Positions 27,639 to 36,724 are shown, numbered from the stretch's first letter. The stretch: 64,000 nucleotides of DNA from Pseudomonas sp. dw_612 (GCF_018449725.1 NZ_JAAVVC010000011.1:1-64000); one strand, 5' to 3'. The notes: generated by a model not told the origin, from the sequence alone. A program made the numbers and translations.

Positions 27639-28652
27639 CTATGCGATTTTGGACGTGCCCGCCTTCATCAGGACCGCCAGGATAACCAAAGGAACAAAGG
27701 CGATGAGCAGCCCCACGATTACGCTCAAATGATTCAGTGCCACCAAAACTGAAACGGGAAGCAAAAACACAACATTAATGGCTACGACCGTCAACGTGAC
27801 ATTTTTGTGTCCGGCGCGACGCGCTGCATGTTGATAACCGTGGCTGCTATGGGCCTGATACACCTTATCACCACGGACTAACCGGCAACCCAGCGTCCAC
27901 GTCGCATCTACAATGAACACACCTAACAGAATGATCCAGCTCCAAAGTAATTCAGGTCTATGCCAGGCCGCTTGCATGGCAAACACCCCAATGATGAGCC
28001 CAAGGAAACCACTTCCGGCATCGCCCATGAAAATTCGCGCCGAAGGGAAATTCCACAAAATGAAACCAGCCACGGCAGCTACCAGCACAAGTGGCGCCCA
28101 AATCAGATCGGTGTCTGCGCTAAGCCAATACACCAGACACATACCCAGGCAACTACTGATTGCTTCAGCACTGGCCAGGCCATCAATGCCATCCATGAAG
28201 TTATAAAGATTCAGCATCCAGACCAGATATACCAGCGCCAGCAGATGACCAAACCATCCCAGATCAATTGTTGTGTCGAATAATTTAATAGGCGCCAGGC
28301 CGTTCAACCAGAACAGAGCCCAGACTGCGGCGATAAAGTGCCCGAGTAAACGCCATCTGGCGGGAATATGCCCATGGTCGTCGGCGAATCCGATAACCGC
28401 AACAAGCACTCCCGAACCCAGCAACCCATACAACGCCGTAGCCTCAAGCAGATCCAGCTTCGCCAAAACGGGCAACGCAAGGAGAAAGCAGACAACTATG
28501 GCGACCCCTCCCCCACGCGGAGTCGGCACTGAATGGGCACTGCGCTCATTTGGAATGTCCATCAAGGTCTTGTACAACGCATATCGGCGCAAACCGAGCG
28601 TCAATACCCAGGAAAAAGCGAACACCACGAACAGCAGCCACCAAGCAGTCAT
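27639..28652 (-). CDS. wbpL: Undecaprenyl-phosphate GlcNAc/QuiNAc/FucNAc-1-phosphate transferase, WbpL/WecA type
   Basis: This initiating enzyme places the first amino-sugar phosphate on undecaprenyl phosphate. The 337-residue membrane protein has about ten helices. It carries the conserved cytoplasmic motifs: NERSAHSVPTPRGGG after helix 1, GFADDHGHIPARWRL with the Asp pair, YNFMDGIDGLA and FMGDAGSGFLG. The HSSHGYQHAARR loop resembles the nucleotide-sugar selectivity loop of the group. I chose ATG 28652 because it overlaps the upstream stop as ATGA; a longer frame would add 24 hydrophilic residues unlike relatives. With wbpM and the WbpV-like gene it makes a complete start-of-chain module. 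Confidence 0.92.
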   Translation of the reverse strand: MTAWWLLFVVFAFSWVLTLGLRRYALYKTLMDIPNERSAHSVPTPRGGGVAIVVCFLLALPVLAKLDLLEATALYGLLGSGVLVAVIGFADDHGHIPARWRLLGHFIAAVWALFWLNGLAPIKLFDTTIDLGWFGHLLALVYLVWMLNLYNFMDGIDGLASAEAISSCLGMCLVYWLSADTDLIWAPLVLVAAVAGFILWNFPSARIFMGDAGSGFLGLIIGVFAMQAAWHRPELLWSWIILLGVFIVDATWTLGCRLVRGDKVYQAHSSHGYQHAARRAGHKNVTLTVVAINVVFLLPVSVLVALNHLSVIVGLLIAFVPLVILAVLMKAGTSKIA

Positions 28653-29611
28653 TTCGTTTGCGTTTCCTGATAGTGGCCGGCGATCTGTCGCATAGCCTTT
28701 TCCATGGTTGTGGGTGGAATCCACCCCAGTAACTCGCGGCTTTTACTGATATCAACTTGCAGCGAGCCACATACTCGTTGCGCAACAGCCCGCTTACCCA
28801 GAACCAAGGCCGCCAGTTTCAGTAGATATTCAGGTACAGGCAAGAGGCGAGCAGGTTTGCCGAGTGCCCTGGACAGCCGACGCAGTAATTGAGTAGTGGA
28901 GACATCCTCGCCGTCGCTAACCAGAAAGGTCTGGTTAGCCGCAGCGGGATGATCAATACAGGTAACGATAAGACTCACCAGGTTTTCGATGGCGACCAGG
29001 CTTCGCTGATTTCGAATGGACCCAAAGGGTAGCGGAACCCCCTTATCTAGCCACTTCAGCATGCTCAAAAAGTTGGCTTTCACCCCAGGACCGTAGACCA
29101 GCGGAGGACGAATGATGACCACGGTCATACCGGTATCACGGCCCAACTGCGCCAGAGCCTGTTCTGCCTCGTATTTTGATACGCCATACGGATCCATTGG
29201 ATTTGGCCGGTCATCCGCATTGAATGGCTTACCCAGAACAGTGCTTTCGCCATTGACCTTGATCGAGCTGATGAAAATAAAACGCTGGACGCCTGACTCC
29301 GCAGCGCGCCGCGCCAGTTGGAGGGTCCCCTCCACATTCACCTTGCGAAACTCCGACAAGGCATCCTCGGCACTGTCATTCATGACATGTACCCGGGCTG
29401 CGGCATGAACAACAACTTGAACGCCAACAAGTGAAGGCATTGCTTGAACATGATTCAGATCGAACGGCAGCACTGGGCATAACCCGTGCAGTCTCGTGCT
29501 ACCACGCACAGCGGCAATCGGAACAAACTTGCGGTCCACCAACAGCCTGAAAACCAGGGCTTCTCCAACAAAACCACTTGCCCCCGTTATTAATACTTTC
29601 GGGGCGGTCAT
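28649..29611 (-). CDS. NAD-dependent 4-keto-sugar reductase, WbpV-like
   Basis: The 320-residue extended SDR has VLITGASGFVGEALVF at the N-terminus, FIFISSIKVNGE with the catalytic Ser near residue 116, and Tyr/Lys in YGVSKYEAE near 146. Later come RPPLVYGPGVKANF and GWIPPTTMEKAM. Proteins like this in Pseudomonas O-antigen loci (WbpV) reduce UDP-4-keto-6-deoxy-GlcNAc, the WbpM product, giving UDP-QuiNAc. Its place directly upstream of wbpL with a 4-base overlap supports that. A C4-epimer product (UDP-FucNAc) cannot be excluded from sequence. Confidence 0.85.
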   Translation of the reverse strand: MTAPKVLITGASGFVGEALVFRLLVDRKFVPIAAVRGSTRLHGLCPVLPFDLNHVQAMPSLVGVQVVVHAAARVHVMNDSAEDALSEFRKVNVEGTLQLARRAAESGVQRFIFISSIKVNGESTVLGKPFNADDRPNPMDPYGVSKYEAEQALAQLGRDTGMTVVIIRPPLVYGPGVKANFLSMLKWLDKGVPLPFGSIRNQRSLVAIENLVSLIVTCIDHPAAANQTFLVSDGEDVSTTQLLRRLSRALGKPARLLPVPEYLLKLAALVLGKRAVAQRVCGSLQVDISKSRELLGWIPPTTMEKAMRQIAGHYQETQTK

Positions 29612-30531
29612 TTAGCTTTCTTCCCTATCAAAGCGCTGGCCCAGCAAATACAAAAAAAGAACACCTTGTCCCTCACTCGCCGCCGACAACGCCAGGCACT
29701 GAATGAAAGCCTCATCAGTTGTCTGCGACGCAATGCCATCCAGCTTTGCACAAACGGATCAGACCCCAGCCCTGTCAAGACTGCAATCATCTGCACCTGG
29801 TTGAACCACCATCCATCGTGGATCGTTTTGTAGCGGGCAATAAGCGGGCTCAAGCCTTTGTTGGCGCCTACCTGATTACGTTCGTGTTGGCGGTAGTCCA
29901 TCGAGGGTATCGGGTCGATATACCAACGGTAGCCGTGGCTGCGGGCGAAAGCGTAGCAATACCAGTCATGCAGGCTGACTTCTTGCAGTGGCTGCCAATT
30001 AGCGAGCATCGAAGCCTTCAGCTTATCCACAAGGCCGTTGCTCATCACATAGGTGCAGCCTGGCCCCGCAGCTTCGAACAGAAAATCCCAATCGACCTGA
30101 GACTGTGCCTTGTCCAGAAGATGAGTACAGCCATCAGCCCAAAACGCCGTAACGTTGCTTGAGTAGGCGTCTACCTGGCGGGTTTGAATCGCATGGGTCG
30201 CGCGCTGTAGTTTATCCGGGCGCCAAACATCGTCCTGATCGGAGAAGGCAACGAAATCATAAGCGTCGAGGTCGACATCGCGAAGCAACCTGAAGAAGTT
30301 GCGAGAAGCGCCGCCGAAGGTACCAGCAGCGGGTAGAGCAATAACAGCGGGATGCTGATCGGCATATGCCGCACACCAACCCTCAGTGCCATCGGTGGAG
30401 GGGTCAATACTGATATAAACGGTTACTTCAACACCTGACTGGACGAGGATCGAATTCAACTGCTCCTCGATCCATCGCATGCCATTGTAGGCAGCCAGTA
30501 AAACCGCAACCTTGGGATGTTTTACTGGCAT
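29608..30531 (-). CDS. Glycosyltransferase family 2
   Basis: The 307-residue GT-A enzyme has VAVLLAAYNGMRWIEEQL at the start, SIDPSTDGTEGW where the donor motif lies and FSDQDDVWRPDKL near residue 97. DYRQHERNQVGAN comes near the end. It is a paralogue of the GT2 at 7543, sharing layout and several motifs. It overlaps the WbpV-like gene by 4 bases and follows rmlA by 56 bases, occupying the position where rmlC often lies in rmlBDAC operons. A likely job is an early transfer onto the WbpL product, possibly of rhamnose; this is inference. Confidence 0.85.
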   Translation of the reverse strand: MPVKHPKVAVLLAAYNGMRWIEEQLNSILVQSGVEVTVYISIDPSTDGTEGWCAAYADQHPAVIALPAAGTFGGASRNFFRLLRDVDLDAYDFVAFSDQDDVWRPDKLQRATHAIQTRQVDAYSSNVTAFWADGCTHLLDKAQSQVDWDFLFEAAGPGCTYVMSNGLVDKLKASMLANWQPLQEVSLHDWYCYAFARSHGYRWYIDPIPSMDYRQHERNQVGANKGLSPLIARYKTIHDGWWFNQVQMIAVLTGLGSDPFVQSWMALRRRQLMRLSFSAWRCRRRVRDKVFFFCICWASALIGKKAK

Positions 30532-30587
30532 GCCATTCCTGCTTATACCAATTGAACGCTACTGATTAAAAGAATGGGTCTTTCCAA

Positions 30588-31478
30588 TCAGTGAGAAGGC
30601 GAATCCAGCAATTTCTGCAGGTACTGACCGTAGCCAGTCTTCTTCAAGGCGTCAGCTTGAGCACTAAGCTGTTCAGCAGTTATCCACCCGTTGTGGTACG
30701 CGATCTCTTCCAGGCAAGCCACTTTCAGGCCTTGGCGCTGCTCGATGGTGTGCACGAAGTGGCTGGCTTCAAGCAGCGAGTCGTGAGTACCGGTATCGAG
30801 CCACGCAAAGCCGCGACCAAGCATTTCGACGTTGAGGGACTTGCGCTCAAGGTAAGCACGGTTCACGTCGGTAATCTCCAACTCACCACGCTCGGAAGGC
30901 TTGATATTCTTCGCAATCTCGACAACCTCGTTGTCGTAGAAATACAAACCGGTTACCGCGTAATTGGACTTGGGTTTCAGCGGTTTCTCTTCAATGCTGA
31001 GTGCACGACCAGTAGCATCGAATTCAACCACGCCAAAACGCTCGGGGTCCGATACATGATAGCCAAACACTGTTGCACCTTTTTTCTGATCAGTCGCTGA
31101 ACGCAAGTTATCCGAGAAGTGCTGGCCGTAGAAGATGTTATCGCCCAGGATGAGGCAGCAAGGATCCTTGCCGATGAACTCTTCACCGATGATAAACGCT
31201 TGCGCCAGACCGTCCGGGCTAGGCTGTTCAGCGTAAGTCAGCTTGATGCCGTACAGGCTGCCGTCACCCAACAACTTGCGAAAGCAGGGCAGGTCATCAG
31301 GTGTGGAGATGATCAGGATCTCTCGCATGCCCGCGAGCATCAATACCGAAAGCGGATAAAAGATCATCGGCTTGTCGTAGATCGGCAGCATCTGCTTGGA
31401 CACACCAAGAGTAAGCGGATGTAAGCGCGTGCCCGAGCCGCCAGCGAGGATAATGCCTTTACGATTTGTCGTGGTCAT
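30588..31478 (-). CDS. rmlA: Glucose-1-phosphate thymidylyltransferase
   Basis: RmlA makes dTDP-glucose from glucose 1-phosphate and dTTP, the first step to dTDP-L-rhamnose, and is usually inhibited by the end product. The 296-residue protein shows the nucleotidyltransferase signature GGSGTRLHPLT near residue 12, SKQMLPIYDKPMI, the metal site CCLILGDNIFYG near 107 and VTGLYFYDN near 172. It has the length of enterobacterial and pseudomonad RmlA. It overlaps rmlD by 4 bases. Confidence 0.95.
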   Translation of the reverse strand: MTTTNRKGIILAGGSGTRLHPLTLGVSKQMLPIYDKPMIFYPLSVLMLAGMREILIISTPDDLPCFRKLLGDGSLYGIKLTYAEQPSPDGLAQAFIIGEEFIGKDPCCLILGDNIFYGQHFSDNLRSATDQKKGATVFGYHVSDPERFGVVEFDATGRALSIEEKPLKPKSNYAVTGLYFYDNEVVEIAKNIKPSERGELEITDVNRAYLERKSLNVEMLGRGFAWLDTGTHDSLLEASHFVHTIEQRQGLKVACLEEIAYHNGWITAEQLSAQADALKKTGYGQYLQKLLDSPSH

Positions 31479-32356
31479 TTGTTCAGAACTTCCCTAAGCA
31501 TTCGGGTTACACCACTTTGCCAATCCGGCAAGTGTAGAGAAAAATTGTCGCGCAGCTTCTGAGTATTCAAACGCGAATTAAGAGGGCGACGTGCGGGTGT
31601 TGGATAGGCGGTCGTTTCGATCGGATTCACCGCCGTTACAGCGAGCTGCTCGCCATTGGCCTGGGCAAATTCGATGACATGGCTGGCGTAGCCGTGCCAG
31701 GACACCTCGCCGCCGGCGGCCAGATGATATAAGCCTGCCAGTTGAGGGCGCCGCACGACTTGCTGAATGGCCAACGCAGTCACATCGGCAATCAGGTCGG
31801 CACCCGTCGGGGCTCCGATCTGGTCGGCGATGACACTCAGGGTTTCGCGATCCTTGGCCAGGCGCAGCATGGTCTTGGCGAAATTGTTACCGCGAGCGCC
31901 GTAGACCCAGCTAGTGCGGAAGATCAGATGCTTGCAGCCAGATGCGGTAATCGCCGCTTCACCGGCCAGCTTACTGGCACCGTAGTGGTTCACGGGCGCA
32001 ACTGCATCTGTCTCTTGCCATGGTGTTGAACCTTGGCCATTGAATACGTAGTCCGTCGAGTAGTGGATGAGCCACGCTCCCAGGGACACGGCCTCTTCAG
32101 CCATGACCTGGCTTGCCTGACCGTTTACACGATCGGCCAGTTCTGTCTCCGACTCGGCCTTATCGACAGCGGTGTAGGCCGCGGCGTTGACGATGACGTC
32201 AGGCTTGACCTGGCGGATCGTCGCACGCAACGCGTCCAGATCGGACAAATCACCGCCGGTGCTACGATCAAGGGCAATCAGCTCACCCAGTGGTGCAAGG
32301 GAGCGCTGCAGCTCCCATCCCACCTGGCCGTTCTTTCCCAGCAGAAGGATTTTCAT
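31475..32356 (-). CDS. rmlD: dTDP-4-dehydrorhamnose reductase
   Basis: RmlD reduces dTDP-4-keto-L-rhamnose with NAD(P)H as the last step of dTDP-L-rhamnose synthesis. The 293-residue SDR shows LLGKNGQVGWELQRSL at the N-terminus, VNAAAYTAVDKAE near residue 58, STDYVFNG near 104 and the catalytic pair in YGASKLAGE near 128. RTSWVYGARGNNF follows. It overlaps rmlB and rmlA by 4 bases each, giving the order rmlB-rmlD-rmlA. The epimerase RmlC, which supplies its normal substrate, is not in this window. Confidence 0.95.
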   Translation of the reverse strand: MKILLLGKNGQVGWELQRSLAPLGELIALDRSTGGDLSDLDALRATIRQVKPDVIVNAAAYTAVDKAESETELADRVNGQASQVMAEEAVSLGAWLIHYSTDYVFNGQGSTPWQETDAVAPVNHYGASKLAGEAAITASGCKHLIFRTSWVYGARGNNFAKTMLRLAKDRETLSVIADQIGAPTGADLIADVTALAIQQVVRRPQLAGLYHLAAGGEVSWHGYASHVIEFAQANGEQLAVTAVNPIETTAYPTPARRPLNSRLNTQKLRDNFSLHLPDWQSGVTRMLREVLNK

Positions 32357-33429
32357 GCCTTATTCGAACGATCCGCGTAATTCTGGTCGATCCATTGCTG
32401 ATAGCTACCGCTCTTCACGTGAGCAACCCACTCAGTGTTATTGAGGTACCACTCGACCGTTTTGCGAATGCCGGTTTCGAAAGTTTCTTCAGGCGTCCAA
32501 CCCAGCTCGCGCTGGATTTTGCTGGCATCGATCGCGTAACGCTGATCGTGGCCCGGGCGATCCTGAACATAGGTGATCAGACTGGCGTGAGGGCGATGCG
32601 CAGAATCCGGGCGCAACTCGTCGAGCAGTGCACACAAGGTGTTCACGACTTCGATGTTCTGCTTTTCGTTATGGCCGCCGATGTTATACGTCTCGCCGAT
32701 AACACCTTCGGTCACGACCTTGTACAAAGCGCGAGCGTGGTCTTCGACGTATAGCCAGTCACGAACCTGATTGCCTTTACCGTAAACCGGCAACGGCTTG
32801 CCTTCCAGCGCATTGAGGATGATCAGCGGGATCAGCTTCTCGGGGAAGTGGCACGGGCCGTAGTTGTTCGAGCAGTTGGTGACCAGGGTCGGCAGGCCAT
32901 AGGTACGGCTCCAGGCGCGAACCAGGTGATCCGAACTGGCCTTGCTGGCCGAGTAAGGCGAGCTTGGCTGGTAAGGCGTGGTCTCGGTGAAGAGGTCTTC
33001 CGGGCCTTCGAGGTCACCGTAGACTTCGTCGGTCGAAATATGGTGAAAGCGGAAGTTGGCTTTGCGCGCTTCGTCCATTGTCGCCCAGTAGTGGCGCGCA
33101 GCTTCCAGCAGGGTGTAAGTGCCGATGATGTTGGTCTGGATAAACTCGGACGGACCGGAGATCGAACGATCAACGTGGGACTCGGCGGCCAGGTGCATGA
33201 TCGCATCCGGTTGATGTTCACGCAGGACTCGGTCGATTTGATCGCGGTCACAGATGTCGACGCGCTCAAACGCATAACGCGGGTTCTGGCTCACTTCGGC
33301 CAATGATTCCAGATTTCCGGCGTAAGTCAGCTTGTCGACGTTAACGACGGAGTCGGCAGTGTTGGAAATGATATGACGGATGACTGCCGAACCGATGAAT
33401 CCGGCGCCGCCGGTTACTAGAATTTTCAC
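32353..33429 (-). CDS. rmlB: dTDP-glucose 4,6-dehydratase
   Basis: RmlB converts dTDP-glucose to the 4-keto-6-deoxy intermediate. From GTG 33429 it has 358 residues, the family's normal length; the frame stays open further upstream, but that part has no homology signal. It shows KILVTGGAGFIGSAVIRH, HLAAESHVDRSISGP near residue 82, HISTDEVYGDL with catalytic Thr/Asp/Glu near 133, and YSASKASSDHLV near 167. It is the first gene of the minus-strand O-antigen arm. The 229 bases before it (33430-33658) should contain that operon's promoter; I see no clear -35/-10 pair there. Confidence 0.95.
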   Translation of the reverse strand: MKILVTGGAGFIGSAVIRHIISNTADSVVNVDKLTYAGNLESLAEVSQNPRYAFERVDICDRDQIDRVLREHQPDAIMHLAAESHVDRSISGPSEFIQTNIIGTYTLLEAARHYWATMDEARKANFRFHHISTDEVYGDLEGPEDLFTETTPYQPSSPYSASKASSDHLVRAWSRTYGLPTLVTNCSNNYGPCHFPEKLIPLIILNALEGKPLPVYGKGNQVRDWLYVEDHARALYKVVTEGVIGETYNIGGHNEKQNIEVVNTLCALLDELRPDSAHRPHASLITYVQDRPGHDQRYAIDASKIQRELGWTPEETFETGIRKTVEWYLNNTEWVAHVKSGSYQQWIDQNYADRSNKA

Positions 33430-33658
33430 GCGAAACCATACCCTTTGAGTAACTGACAGGGCCGCCAATCGCGCACTGTCTAATCCATGAATGCAGGAGC
33501 CGTCATTCAAACCGAGGCTTCTGACAGAGTCAGTCTGACCGATAAGGGAACATACCATTAACGGACAAGCGCAGCATTTTACAGCTTAATGACCGTTTTA
33601 CTAATGGATATAGACAAGCTGTGATGCGAACTCGATACGTATGGCGTACCCGTCGTAA

Positions 33659-33898
33659 TCAGACGAGACGCTTACGGGAAGCTCTGGACGCACGTCCCAC
33701 AAACCAGCCCAGGATCGGCCCGATCAGCATGCCGATCAGCAGCGCCAGAACCATAACCAGCGATATCGGCAATTGCGGACCTGCCCAGCCGAAGAACAGC
33801 AGCGAAACCGATTGCTGATTTTCAAGGACAAATGCCAGCACCGCCATAATCACCAGCAGGACAACGACGCCCAGGAGCACACGCTTAAGGTTACGCAT
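33659..33898 (-). CDS. lapA: LapA-domain (DUF1049) small membrane protein
   Basis: The 79-residue protein has two membrane segments (about residues 6-26 and 44-67) around the motif LENQQSVSLLFFGW, and a basic C-terminus (SRASRKRLV). This is the lipopolysaccharide assembly protein A domain. LapA helps regulate LPS assembly in E. coli together with LapB; the pseudomonad version lacks direct data I know of. It lies 11 bases after ihfB, a pairing conserved at the edge of Pseudomonas O-antigen loci. Confidence 0.85.
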   Translation of the reverse strand: MRNLKRVLLGVVVLLVIMAVLAFVLENQQSVSLLFFGWAGPQLPISLVMVLALLIGMLIGPILGWFVGRASRASRKRLV

Positions 33899-33909
33899 CT
33901 GCCGACCCT

Positions 33910-34218
33910 TTAGTTATGAAGGTCAAAACCTTCCTCCTCTTCCTCATTCACCCGATCACGCAATTCCTTGCCCGGCTTGAAATGCGGAACAAACTTGCCA
34001 TCAAGGCTGACGGACTGGCCGGTTTTGGGGTTGCGACCTACGCGCGGTGCGCGGTAGTGCAGGGAGAAGCTGCCAAAACCACGGATCTCGATACGATCCC
34101 CAGTGGCCAGACATTGGGACATTTGCTCAAGCATGGTCTTGATGGCCAGCTCCACATCCTTGGATGAGAGCAGCCCTTGATGGGTGACAATTCGTTCGAT
34201 CAACTCCGACTTCGTCAT
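33910..34218 (-). CDS. ihfB: Integration host factor subunit beta
   Basis: IhfB pairs with IhfA to bend DNA at specific sites. The 102-residue protein has the HU/IHF fold with MTKSELIERIVTHQ at the N-terminus, the signature GDRIEIRGFGSFSLHYR and the DNA-intercalating arm APRVGRNPKTGQSV, followed by VPHFKPGKELRDRVN. The acidic tail EEEEEGFDLHN is longer than in E. coli but usual for pseudomonads. A purine-rich ribosome site (GAAGGG) lies 5 bases before ATG. The 151 bases upstream hold no gene. Confidence 0.95.
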   Translation of the reverse strand: MTKSELIERIVTHQGLLSSKDVELAIKTMLEQMSQCLATGDRIEIRGFGSFSLHYRAPRVGRNPKTGQSVSLDGKFVPHFKPGKELRDRVNEEEEEGFDLHN

Positions 34219-34369
34219 ATTTTTCCCTTCTTTTTCAAGCAGCTAGATCAGCGCTTCAAAGGTTTTAGCATGCCCGGAGGAATTTGAACAGTCCGAGTAT
34301 TGACATATATTTACCAAGGGTGAGCCGTCCGATTACGGAGCACCACAACACGACAAAATCGTTACGCTC

Positions 34370-34648
34370 TCACCGACAAATAACCAACATGGTGCGCGTT
34401 AACAACCCAGCAGGATTGAAACCGAACGGAAACTCATCCTCGTCCTTGGCCTCATCAGATCGGGCAATAACCTTGTAACCGCTCCCCTTGCACTCCCTGT
34501 CGGCTCGCTTACGGCACTTTTCCCATCCAGAACCCAGACCTGAACAGTCGACCTCAATACCACTGACGCCACGCACGACGTGAGTCTTGGCGTTGGTGGT
34601 ACAGCCTGCCAGTGTGAGCAACACCGCTACGACAATAAGCCTGTTCAT
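34370..34648 (-). CDS. Small putative lipoprotein
   Basis: The 92-residue protein opens with a lipoprotein signal peptide (VVAVLLTLAGC, lipidated Cys16). The mature part has four more Cys (in DCSGLGSGWEKC, DRECKG and the C-terminal VICR), so two disulfides are possible. I do not recognise a named domain. AGGA lies 5 bases before ATG. It sits alone between rpsA and ihfB, an interval I remember as direct rpsA-ihfB neighbourhood in P. aeruginosa, so this may be a lineage-specific insertion. Function unknown. Confidence 0.7.
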   Translation of the reverse strand: MNRLIVVAVLLTLAGCTTNAKTHVVRGVSGIEVDCSGLGSGWEKCRKRADRECKGSGYKVIARSDEAKDEDEFPFGFNPAGLLTRTMLVICR

Positions 34649-34863
34649 TCACTTCCTTATACCGGGCACCCCGCCCGACTATCGTTCGCATCAAGTGCAA
34701 GCCTAGCTGCAAATAAACGATTGATCCTGTTAAAGAAAGAGACATCACGTGGAGGGGATTGGTTTCACACCTGTCGTTTATGGGGCGCTCGCAAGGTTGC
34801 TGGCGACGTCAGCCTTCAGCAATCAGCTCAGCGAGCGCACAGCCTTGGTCAAATTCCAGGCAC

Positions 34864-34892
34864 AAAAAAGGGCGACCGAAGTCGCCCTTTTT
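34864..34892 (-). terminator. Rho-independent terminator of rpsA
   Basis: Read on the minus strand, AAGGGCGACTTCGGTCGCCC forms an 8 to 9 base stem with a TTCG-like tetraloop, then TTTTTT. It lies 18 bases past the rpsA stop. Confidence 0.92.
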
Positions 34893-34909
34893 CTATGGTC
34901 TGACAGAAC

Positions 34910-36604
34910 TTAGTTCTGTTTTTCCATTTGTGCACGCAACAGGTCGCCCAGAGTGGTAGGACCAGCAGCAGGAGCATCCGAAGCTGGCTTGTCGCGCAGG
35001 CTCTGGATTGCTTCTTTCTCTTCTTCAACGTCTTTCGACTTGATCGAGAGCTGGATTACGCGGCTCTTACGGTCAACGCTGATGATCTTGGCTTCTACTT
35101 CTTCGCCTTCTTTCAGAACGTTGCGCGCGTCTTCAACGCGGTCACGGCTGATTTCGGAGGCTTTCAGAGTCGCTTCGATATCGTCGGCCAGAGTGATGAT
35201 GGCGCCTTTAGCGTCAACTTCTTTCACGATGCCTTTAACGATTGCGCCTTTGTCGTTCTCTTGAACGTACTCGGAGAACGGATCGCTTTCCAGTTGCTTG
35301 ATACCCAGGGAGATGCGCTCGCGCTCTGGGTCAACCGACAGGATAACGGTGTCCAGCTCGTCGCCCTTCTTGAAGCGGCGAACGGCTTCTTCGCCCACTT
35401 CGTTCCAGGAGATGTCGGACAGGTGAACCAGACCGTCGATGCCACCATCCAGACCAATGAAGATACCGAAATCGGTGATCGACTTGATGGTGCCGGAGAT
35501 TTTATCGCCCTTGTTGAACTGGCCAGAGAAATCTTCCCATGGGTTAGATTTGCACTGTTTGATACCGAGGGAGATACGACGACGCTCTTCGTCGATGTCC
35601 AGAACCATAACTTCCACTTCGTCGCCGACTTGTACGACTTTCGAAGGGTGGATGTTCTTGTTGGTCCAGTCCATTTCGGAAACGTGTACCAGGCCTTCAA
35701 CGCCTTCTTCCAGCTCAGCGAAGCAGCCGTAGTCGGTCAGGTTGGTTACACGAGCGGTAACGCGAGTGCTTTCTGGGTAACGGGCTTTGATAGCAACCCA
35801 TGGATCTTCGCCCAGTTGCTTCAGGCCCAGGGAAACACGATTGCGTTCGCGATCGTACTTCAGAACCTTGACATCGATCTCGTCGCCAACGTTGACGATT
35901 TCGGAAGGATGCTTGATACGCTTCCAAGCCATGTCGGTAATGTGCAGCAGGCCATCGACGCCACCCAGATCGACGAATGCGCCGTAATCGGTGAGGTTCT
36001 TGACGATACCTTTGACTTGTTGGCCTTCCTGCAGGGATTCCAGCAGAGCTTCACGCTCAGCGGAGTTCTCGGCTTCGAGGACGCTACGACGGGAAACGAC
36101 AACGTTGTTGCGTTTCTGGTCGAGTTTGATGACCTTGAATTCCAGCTCTTTGCCTTCCAGGTGCGTGGTGTCGCGCACTGGACGGACGTCAACCAGAGAA
36201 CCTGGCAGGAACGCACGGATGCCGTTAACGTCGACAGTGAAGCCGCCTTTAACCTTACCGTTGATAACGCCCTTGACCACTTCTTCGGCTGCGAAGGCTG
36301 CTTCCAGAACAATCCAGCATTCAGCGCGCTTGGCTTTTTCACGGGACAGCTTGGTTTCACCAAAGCCGTCTTCAACCGAGTCCAGAGCAACGTGAACTTC
36401 GTCACCGACGTTGATAGTCAGTTCGCCAGCATCGTTGTAGAACTGCTCAAGCGGGATGAGTGCTTCAGACTTCAGGCCAGCGTGAACGGTTACCCAGCGA
36501 GCTTGGTAATCGATATCAACGATAACACCGGTGATGATGGAGCCTGCCTGAAGGTTCAGGGTTTTTAGGCTTTCTTCAAAGAGTTCCGCAAAGCTTTCGC
36601 TCAT
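34910..36604 (-). CDS. rpsA: 30S ribosomal protein S1
   Basis: S1 unfolds mRNA on the 30S subunit during initiation. The 564-residue protein contains six S1 (OB-fold) repeats, roughly at residues 20-88, 105-172, 192-261, 278-348, 365-435 and 452-521; the central ones share the pattern GVEGLVHVSEMDW / GIDGLVHLSDISW. The N-terminal repeats are the more divergent ribosome-binding ones. AGGA lies 6 bases before ATG. It follows cmk by 120 bases, the normal cmk-rpsA order, and ends at a strong terminator. Confidence 0.97.
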   Translation of the reverse strand: MSESFAELFEESLKTLNLQAGSIITGVIVDIDYQARWVTVHAGLKSEALIPLEQFYNDAGELTINVGDEVHVALDSVEDGFGETKLSREKAKRAECWIVLEAAFAAEEVVKGVINGKVKGGFTVDVNGIRAFLPGSLVDVRPVRDTTHLEGKELEFKVIKLDQKRNNVVVSRRSVLEAENSAEREALLESLQEGQQVKGIVKNLTDYGAFVDLGGVDGLLHITDMAWKRIKHPSEIVNVGDEIDVKVLKYDRERNRVSLGLKQLGEDPWVAIKARYPESTRVTARVTNLTDYGCFAELEEGVEGLVHVSEMDWTNKNIHPSKVVQVGDEVEVMVLDIDEERRRISLGIKQCKSNPWEDFSGQFNKGDKISGTIKSITDFGIFIGLDGGIDGLVHLSDISWNEVGEEAVRRFKKGDELDTVILSVDPERERISLGIKQLESDPFSEYVQENDKGAIVKGIVKEVDAKGAIITLADDIEATLKASEISRDRVEDARNVLKEGEEVEAKIISVDRKSRVIQLSIKSKDVEEEKEAIQSLRDKPASDAPAAGPTTLGDLLRAQMEKQN

Positions 36605-36724
36605 TTTAATTCCTGTTGAATAAGGGCGAAGGATACGCCCATCTCCACATCCCAGACGACGTGGGTTACGTTCATTAGAAGAAGCGGCGCAAGACTATGA
36701 CTGGTCCCCTGCGCAGCTTCTTGG

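Noticed and set aside
34928..36568. Long plus-strand frame opposite rpsA
   Set aside because: It mirrors rpsA, which has six S1 repeats; the antisense protein has no recognisable motif or ribosome site.
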